Positions 17,312 through 25,561 of a DNA stretch of 49,833 bases are shown here, one piece after another; within the stretch, counting starts at the first letter, position 1; every line of letters starts with the position of its first letter. The notes under the pieces were generated by a model. It did no database searches. It saw only the letters and a list, made by a program, of their open reading frames with translations, and was not told the origin of the DNA. Origin of the DNA: Geobacteraceae bacterium GWC2_53_11 (GTDB lineage: Bacteria; Desulfobacterota; Desulfuromonadia; Geobacterales; Pseudopelobacteraceae); NCBI GenBank assembly GCA_001802645.1, contig MGZJ01000070.1:1-49833 (forward strand). The letters run 5' to 3'. The position numbers and the translations under genes were made by a program.

Positions 17312-17340
17312 TTGCCTCATCACCTGTTTCGGTTTATAAG
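17312..17340 (+). promoter_or_regulatory. Candidate sigma-70 promoter of ndh
   Basis: TTGCCT (17312-17317), a 17-base spacer and TATAAG (17335-17340), about 72 bases before the ndh start. The promoter of the divergent six-gene unit must lie in the same 180-base gap but was not pinned down. Confidence 0.4.
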
Positions 17341-17412
17341 GTATGTGTGAATTAAATGCAACAGTGACAGGGTGTTTGTGCGTTACGCCGTCTCTGTCAG
17401 AGGTTCTGAAAA

Positions 17413-18678
17413 ATGTCAAAAAAACGGGTGGTCATAGCCGGTATGGGGTTTGGCGGGCTGAGAGCCGCTAAAGCTCTGTCTGGAAGCGACTTTGAACTGA
17501 TAATGATCGACCGGAACAATTACCACCTGTTTCAGCCGCTTTTGTATCAGGTGGCAACAGCCGGACTTGAACAGGAAGCCATTGCGTATCCTTTGCGTGG
17601 ACTGACCCGCCGCTGGCCCGGTTCTTCCTTTCTGCTTGCCGAAATAAGCGGCATCGACCTGGAAGGGAAAAACGTCCTGACCGACGCCGGACCTGTGCCG
17701 TACGATTATCTTGTTATAGCGGCTGGCAGTCGTACCAACTTTTTTGGTATGGAAAGCGTTGGTGCACATTCATTTGACCTCAAGCGACTCGATCAGGCTG
17801 AAGACCTGCGTAATCATATCCTGCTGTCATTCGAACACGCTTCGCGTGAGGCCGATCCGGTGCGCAAGGCGGCGCTGCTGACGTTTGTTATCGTTGGAGG
17901 AGGACCGACCGGAGTTGAATTCGCCGGAGCGTTGCGGGAACTGATCGTGCATGTGCTTTCAAAGGACCATCCAGAGGTATCCGCTGATGAAACCAGAATT
18001 ATTCTGGTTGAGGCTGCTGATTCTCTGCTGACGGCCATGCCGATCAATCTGAGGCAGTATGCTTGCCAAAAGCTGCATGCCATGGGTGTGGAGGTGTTGC
18101 TAGAGAGCCGCGTCGTTGGCGCGACTGCTGAATCTGTTCACCTGCATGGCGGCACGGTGCTTTCCTCCCATACGTTGATATGGTCGGCGGGGGTTTCTGC
18201 CGCGACGCTGGCCGGGCATCTTGAGGGAGTTGAACGCGCGGCAGGGGGGCGGATTGTTGTCCAGCCCGATCTCAGTATCAAGGAACACCCGGAAGTGTTC
18301 GTTGTTGGTGATATCGCGTGCACTCTCAAGGACGGCATGCCGTTGCCGATGATGGCTCCCGTTGCAATCCAGCAGGGATCGTATGCTGCCAGGATGATTT
18401 GTGCGCGTGAACAGGGGCGGTCTCTCCCTCCCTTTCATTATTTCGACAAAGGGTCAATGGCGACCATCGGCAGAAGCTCAGCCGTGGCAACTGCGGCGGA
18501 TTTCACCGTTCGTGGCTATATAGCCTGGATTGCCTGGCTTCTGCTACATCTCTACTATCTAATCGGCTTCCGGAACCGTCTGGTCGTTATGATGAACTGG
18601 ACCTACGCCTATTGGTTTCAGGAGCGGCAGGTGCGACTTATTACCTCGAAAAAACGACGGGCTGCTTCAGTTCTGTAA
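17413..18678 (+). CDS. ndh: Type II NADH dehydrogenase (NDH-2)
   Basis: 421 residues, normal for NDH-2, a peripheral flavoprotein that passes electrons from NADH to quinone without pumping protons. The FAD-binding glycine motif is at residues 8-16 (IAGMGFGGL) and the NADH-binding motif is VIVGGGPTGVEFAGAL (159-174). The second FAD contact is FVVGDIAC near 295, and the quinone-site segment is MAPVAIQQG. The C-terminal end (about 375-405, IAWIAWLLLHLYYLIGF) is an aromatic membrane-anchoring helix typical of the family. A GAGG ribosome site precedes the ATG. The radical SAM gene follows 13 bases downstream. NDH-2 could relieve NADH pressure when proton-motive force is high. Confidence 0.93.
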   Translation: MSKKRVVIAGMGFGGLRAAKALSGSDFELIMIDRNNYHLFQPLLYQVATAGLEQEAIAYPLRGLTRRWPGSSFLLAEISGIDLEGKNVLTDAGPVPYDYLVIAAGSRTNFFGMESVGAHSFDLKRLDQAEDLRNHILLSFEHASREADPVRKAALLTFVIVGGGPTGVEFAGALRELIVHVLSKDHPEVSADETRIILVEAADSLLTAMPINLRQYACQKLHAMGVEVLLESRVVGATAESVHLHGGTVLSSHTLIWSAGVSAATLAGHLEGVERAAGGRIVVQPDLSIKEHPEVFVVGDIACTLKDGMPLPMMAPVAIQQGSYAARMICAREQGRSLPPFHYFDKGSMATIGRSSAVATAADFTVRGYIAWIAWLLLHLYYLIGFRNRLVVMMNWTYAYWFQERQVRLITSKKRRAASVL

Positions 18679-18691
18679 ACGGGGGGATGTT

Positions 18692-19705
18692 ATGCATGAG
18701 GCATTGATGTACCAAAAGCACGGCGACCGTAAAGTTCGTTGCTCGCTCTGCCGGCATTACTGTTTAATTGCTCCGGGCGCAACTGGCCGCTGCCGGGTCA
18801 GAAAAAATGTTGACGGTACGCTGTATTCCCTGGTGTACGGCCACGTCGTTGCCGAGCATGTTGACCCAGTTGAGAAGAAACCGCTCTATCATTTTCTGCC
18901 CGGCAGTTTGTCGTATTCGATCGCCACGGTTGGCTGTAATTTCAGGTGCCTGAACTGTCAGAACTACGAAATAGCCCAGTATGATGTGGTGGGTTCCGGA
19001 CGGATTCCGGGTGAGTTGCTGGAACCGGAAGAGATTGTCAGGCGTGCGGTTCAGTCCGGGTGCCGCTCGATTTCCTATACCTACACCGAGCCGACCATTT
19101 TTTTCGAATATGCGCTTGATGTGGCGAGACTCGCCTGTCAGGCGGGGCTGAAGAATATTTTCGTCAGCAATGGCTATATTACCTCCGAGGCTCTGGACGT
19201 GATAGCTCCGTTTCTTCATGCGGCAAATATTGACCTGAAGGGGTTCAGCGAGGACTTTTATCAGCGGGTAACCGGTGCGCATCTGAAAGAGGTGCTGGAG
19301 TGTATCTCCGATTACCGGCGGCGCGGAATCTGGATTGAAATTACCACACTGCTTATCCCGGGCGAAAATGACGATCGGGAGCAGGTGGAGGGGATTGCCC
19401 GGTTTATTGCCGACAAGCTTGGCAGTGATGTGCCGTGGCATATTTCACGATTTTTCCCCCAGTACAAAATGACGGATCACCAGGCTACTCCGCCCGCACT
19501 CCTGTCTGATGCCGTTGATATCGGTCTGAAAGCCGGCCTGCGCTATGTCTATGAAGGTAATATTCAGGGCGGGCGTGAAGATACCGTCTGTCAGTCGTGC
19601 GGAAGTCATGTATTATGTCGGCGGGGCTTTCAGACTCTTACTTACGGATTCGAGGAAGGCCGCTGTAGAGCATGCGCAACCGAAATTGCCGGAATCTGGC
19701 AATAA
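18692..19705 (+). CDS. AmmeMemoRadiSam-type radical SAM enzyme
   Basis: 337 residues. The radical SAM cluster ligands are Cys82, Cys86 and Cys89 in VGCNFRCLNCQNYEIAQ. An N-terminal cysteine cluster (Cys17, 20, 24, 34: RCSLCRHYC...GRC) resembles the activating-enzyme style of this family, and the C-terminus has a zinc-ribbon-like set, CQSCG ... CRAC (about 302-327). Start MHEALMYQKHGDRKVRCSLC and the later VEKKPLYHFLPG are hallmarks of the AmmeMemoRadiSam radical SAM protein, related to pyruvate-formate-lyase activases. The usual AMMECR1 and MEMO partner genes are not in this window. The reaction is unknown. A GGGGGG ribosome site precedes the ATG, and the gene is probably cotranscribed with ndh. 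Confidence 0.9.
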   Translation: MHEALMYQKHGDRKVRCSLCRHYCLIAPGATGRCRVRKNVDGTLYSLVYGHVVAEHVDPVEKKPLYHFLPGSLSYSIATVGCNFRCLNCQNYEIAQYDVVGSGRIPGELLEPEEIVRRAVQSGCRSISYTYTEPTIFFEYALDVARLACQAGLKNIFVSNGYITSEALDVIAPFLHAANIDLKGFSEDFYQRVTGAHLKEVLECISDYRRRGIWIEITTLLIPGENDDREQVEGIARFIADKLGSDVPWHISRFFPQYKMTDHQATPPALLSDAVDIGLKAGLRYVYEGNIQGGREDTVCQSCGSHVLCRRGFQTLTYGFEEGRCRACATEIAGIWQ

Positions 19706-19721
19706 TCAATTCCCGTTGGTC

Positions 19722-19751
19722 TTGACTTTTATCGTAAAAATCCCGTATTGT
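19722..19751 (+). promoter_or_regulatory. Candidate sigma-70 promoter of the GT2-NHL-cytochrome cluster
   Basis: TTGACT (19722-19727), an 18-base spacer and TATTGT (19746-19751), about 75 bases before the TTG start at 19826. It is the only good match in the 120-base gap, and the terminator at 24280-24308 would mark the other end of the unit. Confidence 0.4.
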
Positions 19752-19825
19752 TACTCAAATATCTGAAATACGTGAATAAATCAGTGTAAATATTTGACGT
19801 TTCTGAGAGCGTCTGCGGAGAAATC

Positions 19826-20551
19826 TTGAAGGCATTTGTCGTTATACCAACCTACAATGAAAAAGATAATGTCAGGGCGCTAACAAGCGCAGTTCTTGCA
19901 CAAGATCCCGAACTTCACATTTTGTTTGTCGATGATAATTCACCTGACGGTACCGGTTCTATTATTGATGAACTGGTTGCCGGCCATGACCGGGTACATG
20001 TTCTTCACCGTTCCGGTAAACTTGGCCTGGGCTCTGCATACCGTGAGGGGTTCAAAGCTTCACTTGACATGGGGGCTGATTTCCTGATTGAAATGGATGC
20101 GGATTTCTCCCATGATCCTGCGACGTTGCCGCTGTTTCTGGCTGCAATCAGGGATAATGATCTGGTTATCGGTTCCCGCTATTTGAATGGCGTCAGCGTC
20201 GTCAACTGGCCGATCAGGCGCCTGATCCTAAGCTATTTCGCGAGTGTGTATACCCGGTGGGTGACCGGTTTGCAGGTGCGGGACTGTACCAGCGGTTTTA
20301 AATGTTTCCGGCGCTCGACTATTGAGGCTATTGACCTGACTCAGGTTACATCGGACGGCTATTCGTTCCAGATCGAGATGAATTACCGTTGCATGGAAAA
20401 GGGCTTTCGCATCACTGAAATTCCGATCATCTTTATTGATCGCCATGCCGGAAGTTCAAAAATGTCGGGAACAATCGTTCGTGAAGCTGTGCTGATGGTA
20501 TGGAAACTTCGCATCAACAGCTATATTTCACGGCTACTGGGGAAACGATAA
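19826..20551 (+). CDS. GT2 glycosyltransferase, polyprenol-phosphate (dolichol-phosphate-like) mannosyltransferase family
   Basis: 241 residues from a TTG start preceded by GGAG; no nearby ATG preserves the family N-terminus FVVIPTYNEKDN. Nucleotide-sugar contacts are FVDDNSPDGT (34-43) and the metal-binding DxD-like motif EMDADFSHDP (89-98). Acceptor-side motifs include GSRYLNG and DCTSGFKCF. The protein ends without the C-terminal membrane helices found in some relatives. The family moves a hexose from a GDP- or UDP-sugar to a polyprenyl phosphate on the cytosolic face for later use in envelope glycans or glycoproteins. The sugar is not deducible. A small membrane-protein gene follows after 4 bases. 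Confidence 0.9.
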   Translation: MKAFVVIPTYNEKDNVRALTSAVLAQDPELHILFVDDNSPDGTGSIIDELVAGHDRVHVLHRSGKLGLGSAYREGFKASLDMGADFLIEMDADFSHDPATLPLFLAAIRDNDLVIGSRYLNGVSVVNWPIRRLILSYFASVYTRWVTGLQVRDCTSGFKCFRRSTIEAIDLTQVTSDGYSFQIEMNYRCMEKGFRITEIPIIFIDRHAGSSKMSGTIVREAVLMVWKLRINSYISRLLGKR

Positions 20552-20555
20552 CGCG

Positions 20556-20741
20556 ATGTCGAACGATCTTTGGTCAGTCATTCTTATAATCGGTTTAATC
20601 GGCTGGATATTTTCCAGCATTATGCTCATGTTGAAGGCATTTCCTCAAAAAGATGTATTTGTTGCAGCAAGCGGAATCCGTTGGGGATCAGCCGGAGTTA
20701 TTTCTTTCTTGATATGGGTTGTTGGTATGCTCAATGCTTGA
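20556..20741 (+). CDS. Small two-helix membrane protein, unknown function
   Basis: 61 residues, with two membrane helices (about 6-26 and 42-59) joined by a short loop containing KAFPQKDVF and SGIRWGSAG. I do not recognise a family. It is likely real because it starts 4 bases after the glycosyltransferase stop, uses an ATG, and its stop lies at the start of the next gene's coding region. The position suggests a membrane anchor or partner for the glycosyltransferase, or a helper of the redox lipoprotein that follows. Both are speculation. Confidence 0.65.
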   Translation: MSNDLWSVILIIGLIGWIFSSIMLMLKAFPQKDVFVAASGIRWGSAGVISFLIWVVGMLNA

Positions 20742-20745
20742 TTAT

Positions 20746-21819
20746 ATGATGAGTTACATTGTTTCAGCCCGTACTGCGCTTCGATGTACTCTCTTCGCTC
20801 TTCTTGTACCACTGTTTCTCTCCGGGTGTGCTACTGCGCGTCTTGATGATGCGGCTTGGCAGGATCAGAGACTGAATGCCGTTGTGTGGCCGCAGGCGCC
20901 GGAAATAGGTAGAATCAAGCTGTTGAGGGTTATTCAGGGTCCGCAGGATGTCGTTGCAGCGTCATCTGGAGTGGCCAAAAGAGTTTTTGACTATATTACC
21001 GGAACAAAAGAGGAGTACGTTGATTTTTTCACGCCGCAATGTATTGCGGCTGATGGCAACGGGCTGATTTATATTGCTGATCCTTCGATTGGTATTGTTC
21101 ACAGATACGATCTTGCCGGTAAGGAGGTTCAGTATCTTTACCAGGCCGGTAACAAGAAACTTGGCGGTCCGGTCGGAGTCGTTCTTGATAACGATAACAA
21201 TCTTTACGTTACCGATGCACAGCAGTCCGCGATCTTCAAGTATAGCGCCGATGGGACATTTTTGCGGGAGCTTGACGGCAAAGGTAATCTGAAGCGTCCT
21301 GCCGGCATTGCGATAAAAAGTAACGGTGACAAGGTTGTTGCCGATGCTTTGGCGGATAAGGTCTTTGTCTTCGGCAAGGATGACAACTTTAAGGGTGAAC
21401 TCACGGGAGCCGACTTCAAGGAAACCTTCAACAGGCCGACGTATCTGGCCGTGGATATTCAGGATAATGTATATGTCACCGATACCATGAACTTTACCGT
21501 CAGGGTGTTTGATGCCGGCGGCAAATACCTGAGGAGCCAGGGGCAGATCGGCGATGTGCCCGGTTCGTTTGCCCGTCCGAAAGGGGTGGCTCTGGACAGT
21601 GACCGGAATCTTTATGTGGTGGATTCAATTTTCGGTAATTTTCAGATATTTAACCAGAAGAGCCAACTGTTGCTTTACGTCGGGCAAGAGGGTGGATTGC
21701 CCGGAGAAATGATGCTTCCCAGCGGAATTTTTATTGACCGGAATGACCGGGTTTATGTTTCTGACACGTTCAATCACCGTATTCAGATTTATCAGTACTT
21801 GAAAGAGAAGGTGCAATAA
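20746..21819 (+). CDS. NHL-repeat six-bladed beta-propeller lipoprotein
   Basis: About 357 residues. The start is uncertain: ATG at 20734, 20746 and 20749 are all in frame, and none has a strong ribosome site. A signal peptide ends in the lipobox LVPLFLSGC. The mature protein contains at least five NHL-type blades with the repeated pattern of a Gly/Pro turn, D-x-x-N-x-L/V-Y-V-x-D and a following F/V-x-x-F/Y (for example NNLYVTDAQQSAIFKYSADG, NVYVTDTMNFTVRVFDAGG, RVYVSDTFNHRIQIYQ). Such propellers are usually protein-binding platforms. NHL proteins are common next to multiheme cytochromes in Geobacter, where they may organise redox complexes at the outer membrane. The first cytochrome gene starts directly after its stop. 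Confidence 0.88.
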   Translation: MMSYIVSARTALRCTLFALLVPLFLSGCATARLDDAAWQDQRLNAVVWPQAPEIGRIKLLRVIQGPQDVVAASSGVAKRVFDYITGTKEEYVDFFTPQCIAADGNGLIYIADPSIGIVHRYDLAGKEVQYLYQAGNKKLGGPVGVVLDNDNNLYVTDAQQSAIFKYSADGTFLRELDGKGNLKRPAGIAIKSNGDKVVADALADKVFVFGKDDNFKGELTGADFKETFNRPTYLAVDIQDNVYVTDTMNFTVRVFDAGGKYLRSQGQIGDVPGSFARPKGVALDSDRNLYVVDSIFGNFQIFNQKSQLLLYVGQEGGLPGEMMLPSGIFIDRNDRVYVSDTFNHRIQIYQYLKEKVQ

Positions 21820-22689
21820 ATGATGAAACATGTACGCTTGATTCTGACGGTGTTTGTACTGTCTGCTTCTTTTGTTATGGCAGTTGTATTTCAGACATTT
21901 GCTGCAGGTCCCTTGGTTTCCAAGCCTGGCAACAAACACAATCTTTCGGCTGCTAATACCGGGGTTACGTATCGGGCGAGGAGTCTTGCGGATGATCCGG
22001 CAAATGTGCGGGGCCAGGAAATTTGTATTTTCTGTCATACTCCGCATAATGCCAATGTGGAAGGTGGCGCACCGCTTTGGAACCGTAAGTTCAACACTCT
22101 GACGTTTCAGCGATATAGCGGCTCAACTTTGTTTGTAATAAAAAATAATAGCAATGCCAATTACGGTACCGCAGGCCAGCGGAACTTTCAGCCAGACGGT
22201 TCTTCGAAGCTCTGTCTGAGCTGTCATGACGGGGTTTCAAGCCTGGGAGCCGTGAAAAACGGTTCGCCAATAGCCATGGTAAGTGATGTTATCACTGGTT
22301 TTGCTTCGTTCAATCCAGCTGACGCTGCCAATAAGATGAGATATGGCCACCATCCTATTTCATTTGTGTATGACGGTTCCGTTGCTTCAGCAATTAATCT
22401 TGTAAAAGGTGCAGACTCCTACAAATTTCCTCCCAGTCTCCCAGCTGTAAAGTTGGATAGGCAAGGCAAAATGCAGTGTACAACCTGCCATAACGCCCAT
22501 CAGAATCAATCTGATGATAACACTTTCTATCCATCCCCCAATGATACGAGAAAAGTTGCCCCGTTTTGGGTCTATGGCGCTGGTGGAGCTGCTACTGCTT
22601 CAGATGATCAACAGTCGGTTTGTACGGCGTGCCATCCCATGGATGCTGGTGCGGTGCCCCCTCTTGTTACACCGGGACTATGGCCATAA
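21820..22689 (+). CDS. Tetraheme c-type cytochrome
   Basis: 289 residues. The signal peptide ends near TFAAG. Four CXXCH sites are seen: CIFCHTPH, CLSCHDGV, CTTCHNAH and CTACHPMD. Spacing is wide (about 60-100 residues), unlike the dense 12-heme protein, and the HTPHN / HDGVSS / HNAHQN contexts are typical of the doubled-CXXCH cytochrome family. No membrane helix follows the signal. The ATG abuts the NHL gene stop and AAGGTG lies 7 bases upstream, so translation is probably coupled. Likely a periplasmic or surface electron carrier working with the next two cytochromes. Confidence 0.9.
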   Translation: MMKHVRLILTVFVLSASFVMAVVFQTFAAGPLVSKPGNKHNLSAANTGVTYRARSLADDPANVRGQEICIFCHTPHNANVEGGAPLWNRKFNTLTFQRYSGSTLFVIKNNSNANYGTAGQRNFQPDGSSKLCLSCHDGVSSLGAVKNGSPIAMVSDVITGFASFNPADAANKMRYGHHPISFVYDGSVASAINLVKGADSYKFPPSLPAVKLDRQGKMQCTTCHNAHQNQSDDNTFYPSPNDTRKVAPFWVYGAGGAATASDDQQSVCTACHPMDAGAVPPLVTPGLWP

Positions 22690-22719
22690 TGGTTTTTGGG
22701 TTATGAAAGGAATCTATGT

Positions 22720-23790
22720 ATGAAATTTAGATATATTGTTAAAATCAGCCTTATTATGCTGGTTACCATGTTTTCAATGGCACATGCTGATAATTTAACA
22801 CCAATTCATCTTGACAAAAAAAACATGATTGTCGGCTGTGCTTCCTGTCACATGGGTATGGATTTCTCTGATGGTGGAGGCCGTTACAAGTGTGTTACCT
22901 GTCACGGACCGTCGGGTGGCGGACAGGCATTTGCTTTGCGCGGCATTAAATTCAAGGACATAACGAAAGACTTTTCCAAAAACTACCGGCATCCGGTTTT
23001 TGACAAACGGGGAACTCACTCACCCCGTGAAGTGTTGCCGGAAACAAATCCCTCTGCGCCGCGCCATGCCGATTGCGCCGATTGTCACAGTGCCCATTAC
23101 GTTTCGCCCGGCAACCCGTACGCTGGTTTGCGCGGCAAAAAGGTTGGCAACCTGGTTTCACAGATAACTAAGGAGTATGAACTCTGCTACCTCTGTCATT
23201 CCGACAGCGCCAATCTTCCGCTCAAATCGACCAACAAGCGGGTTGAATTTGCACTGACCAATGCTTCATTTCACCCGATAGAAGGTGAGGGGAAAAATCA
23301 GGCGGTTGTCAGTCTCATCCGTCCCTACAAGGAAAAGAAAAGTGCACCGAATGACATTTCTGTCCTGAAGTGTGCCGATTGTCACGCCAGCGATGACCCG
23401 ACATCGGCAAGCGGCCCGCACGGATCTAAATATCAGGGGTTGCTTACGGATAATTATTCGACCGGAGATGGTCTTACGGAAAGCAATTTTGCATACGGCA
23501 TCTGCTATAAATGCCACAAGCGCACCAGTATTCTGGGCAACGAAAGTTTCCCCTCGCACTCTCGCCATATTGCCGGCGAAGGTAACTTTAAAGGTGGCGG
23601 GACTTCCTGTTACACCTGTCATACGTCGCACGGTAGTGTTGAGAATCGTTATTTGATTCGTTTCAATCGTGACTTTGTGAGTGAAAGTTCAACCGGAAAA
23701 CTGAAGTTTGTCGAGAAGGGTACCTACATGTTTCACGGCGAATGTTGGCTGACGTGTCATGGCGTTGACCATAACCCGAAAACGTACTGA
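22720..23790 (+). CDS. Multiheme c-type cytochrome, 7 CXXCH plus one CX3CH site
   Basis: 356 residues from the ATG at 22720, which has AAAGGA upstream and a normal signal peptide; an in-frame TTG at 22696 is less likely. Heme sites are CASCH, CVTCH, CADCH, CYLCH, CADCH, CYKCH and CYTCH, plus CWLTCH (23743-23760) near the C-terminus, where three residues separate the cysteines. If the last site is used the protein binds eight hemes. The CADCHSAHY...CYLCHSD pairing again fits doubled-CXXCH proteins. It lies 30 bases after the tetraheme gene and 11 bases before the next cytochrome gene. Confidence 0.88.
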   Translation: MKFRYIVKISLIMLVTMFSMAHADNLTPIHLDKKNMIVGCASCHMGMDFSDGGGRYKCVTCHGPSGGGQAFALRGIKFKDITKDFSKNYRHPVFDKRGTHSPREVLPETNPSAPRHADCADCHSAHYVSPGNPYAGLRGKKVGNLVSQITKEYELCYLCHSDSANLPLKSTNKRVEFALTNASFHPIEGEGKNQAVVSLIRPYKEKKSAPNDISVLKCADCHASDDPTSASGPHGSKYQGLLTDNYSTGDGLTESNFAYGICYKCHKRTSILGNESFPSHSRHIAGEGNFKGGGTSCYTCHTSHGSVENRYLIRFNRDFVSESSTGKLKFVEKGTYMFHGECWLTCHGVDHNPKTY

Positions 23791-23801
23791 TAGGACTGAC
23801 T

Positions 23802-24251
23802 ATGCGAATATCTACTTTTAACAGCTCCGTAATCGCGTTGATGATGCTTCTTACGACCACTTCACTTGTCAGTGCTGAAGAGGTGAAAAAAAGTCCGCAT
23901 TCAGATTCAGGGGACTGCGGCATCTGCCATGTGGCATCGGCTGACAAATTGCGCAGCTGGTTTGTCTTTGGTTCTACAAAGCGGGAACTGAAAGACGATT
24001 TGAATCATATCTGTCAACAATGCCACACTGTTCAAATCAACTCGTCAGCGGGACTCGGCGTTGGAGTAGGTCATGCTACCGGTAAAAAGCCTTCCGTAAA
24101 TCATCAACAACTTCCACTTGCACCGGATGGGACGATCACCTGTGCCATCACCTGTCATGATATGCATGTGCTGTCGAATGACAAGCATCAGCAATTGAAG
24201 CATCTTCGCGTACCCGCTAACGCACTCTGCATTTCATGTCACGATAGATAG
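23802..24251 (+). CDS. Small multiheme c-type cytochrome, 3 CXXCH plus one CX3CH site
   Basis: 149 residues with a signal peptide (cleavage near LVSAEE). Heme sites are CGICHVA, CQQCHTV and CISCHDR, plus CAITCHDMH (24141-24158), which again has three residues between the cysteines, like the C-terminal site of the protein encoded just before it. The protein ends directly after its last heme site. AGGA precedes the ATG. It is the last gene of the cluster, and the terminator at 24280-24308 follows. Likely an electron-transfer subunit. Confidence 0.87.
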   Translation: MRISTFNSSVIALMMLLTTTSLVSAEEVKKSPHSDSGDCGICHVASADKLRSWFVFGSTKRELKDDLNHICQQCHTVQINSSAGLGVGVGHATGKKPSVNHQQLPLAPDGTITCAITCHDMHVLSNDKHQQLKHLRVPANALCISCHDR

Positions 24252-24279
24252 AGATAGTTGATTTTATACACGCAGTACT

Positions 24280-24308
24280 AAAACCACAGGCATTCTGCCT
24301 GTGGTTTT
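24280..24308 (+). terminator. Rho-independent terminator after the cytochrome cluster
   Basis: 13-bp perfect stem AAAACCACAGGCA / TGCCTGTGGTTTT with a 3-base TTC loop, followed by an AT-rich stretch. It separates the cytochrome unit from the secretion operon, which begins 41 bases later. The operon's own promoter must therefore be very close to its first gene or overlap this hairpin. Confidence 0.88.
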
Positions 24309-24349
24309 ATATTTTATTATTTAGCGCCGTGTGGTATTAAATCAAGGTT

Positions 24350-25561
24350 ATGGCGCTCTATTCCTGCAAACTTGGTGCATCCGACGGCAAGATTCTCATC
24401 AGAGACTATGAGGCTGCTGACAGTGGTGTTCTACGCAAAAATCTGGAAGATCAGGGTTTTTTTGTATTTGAAGTGAAAAAAAAGCCGTTTCAGTTCTTGT
24501 TTGACAAAGGTCTTAAGCGAAGAAAAATTGATAACCGGGCGCTTTTAACCTTTAATCAGGAAATGCTTGTGCTGATAAAGGCGGGAATGCCGGTTATGCA
24601 GGTACTTGACGCCATTTTGGAACGTCATGATTCCGGCGCCTTGTATGATGTTCTGGTTCAGGTGCGAGAAGATGTGAAAGCGGGCGCTGCATTGTCGGTA
24701 GCGATGGAAAAGCATGGCCGGGCCTTCCCCTACCTCTACGTCGCTTCAATTCGCGCCGGCGAACGGACCGGAGATCTTCCCCAAACCATCCGCCGCTATA
24801 TCGAATATTTGAAGAGGGTTGGAACCCTCCGGAAAAAGATTGTGGCGGCAATTTTTTACCCTGCCATTCTCGTCGTTTTTGCCTTGATTGCGATTACGCT
24901 ATTGCTGGTATATGTTGTTCCTACCTTTAGCCAGGTTTACACCGATTCAGGGTCGCAACTTCCGGCTCTTACCCAGTTTTTAATCAGTTTTACCACCTTG
25001 CTCAGGCGCTTTTTTGTACTCGGTATTATTGTTGGCATTGGTCTGGTTGCTGCGTTCAGGTCGTGGAAAAATACTGAAGCGGGCAGATATGCGTTTGACC
25101 GTTTCAAGTTGACGGTGCCGGTGGCCGGAGATGTCTTTACCAAGTATTCAGTGGCCGGATTTACCCGAACCCTGGCAACGGTACTTGGGAGCGGTATTCC
25201 GATTATTGAATCGTTGCGAATGTCGATCGGCACATTAAATAATGTTTTTATGGAAAAACGCCTGTTCGAGGCGGTTCGCTTTATCGAAGAGGGGGGGCGT
25301 CTTTCTGTAGCCCTTGAGCGCATCAATCTCATGCCGCCATTGGCACTGCGCATGCTGGGTGTGGGTGAAACTACCGGAGCGCTTGAAGATATGCTGATCG
25401 ATATTTCCAACTACCTGGAGGATGAACTTGAGGAACGGATGCACTTATTGACGACAGCCATAGAACCGGCCATTATGCTGGTAATGGGCGTCGTTATTGG
25501 TGTTATTATTATTGCGATGTACCTTCCGATATTCAAAATTGCCGGTACGGTGGGAGGGTAA
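24350..25561 (+). CDS. gspF: Type II secretion inner-membrane platform protein GspF (PilC-like)
   Basis: 403 residues, full length. Two GspF domains occur (about 65-190 and 265-390), each ending in a membrane helix, with a third helix near 220. Typical motifs are FNQEMLVLIKAGMPVMQVLDAI, GRAFPYLYVASIRAGERTG (given in part: YLYVASIRAGERTG), AGFTRTLATVLGSGIPIIESL and MLGVGETTGALEDML. GspF is the polytopic core of the assembly platform and contacts the GspE ATPase. It is the first gene of the long plus-strand operon, and gspE starts immediately after its stop. Putting F before E is unusual compared with the classical C-D-E-F order. Confidence 0.93.
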   Translation: MALYSCKLGASDGKILIRDYEAADSGVLRKNLEDQGFFVFEVKKKPFQFLFDKGLKRRKIDNRALLTFNQEMLVLIKAGMPVMQVLDAILERHDSGALYDVLVQVREDVKAGAALSVAMEKHGRAFPYLYVASIRAGERTGDLPQTIRRYIEYLKRVGTLRKKIVAAIFYPAILVVFALIAITLLLVYVVPTFSQVYTDSGSQLPALTQFLISFTTLLRRFFVLGIIVGIGLVAAFRSWKNTEAGRYAFDRFKLTVPVAGDVFTKYSVAGFTRTLATVLGSGIPIIESLRMSIGTLNNVFMEKRLFEAVRFIEEGGRLSVALERINLMPPLALRMLGVGETTGALEDMLIDISNYLEDELEERMHLLTTAIEPAIMLVMGVVIGVIIIAMYLPIFKIAGTVGG

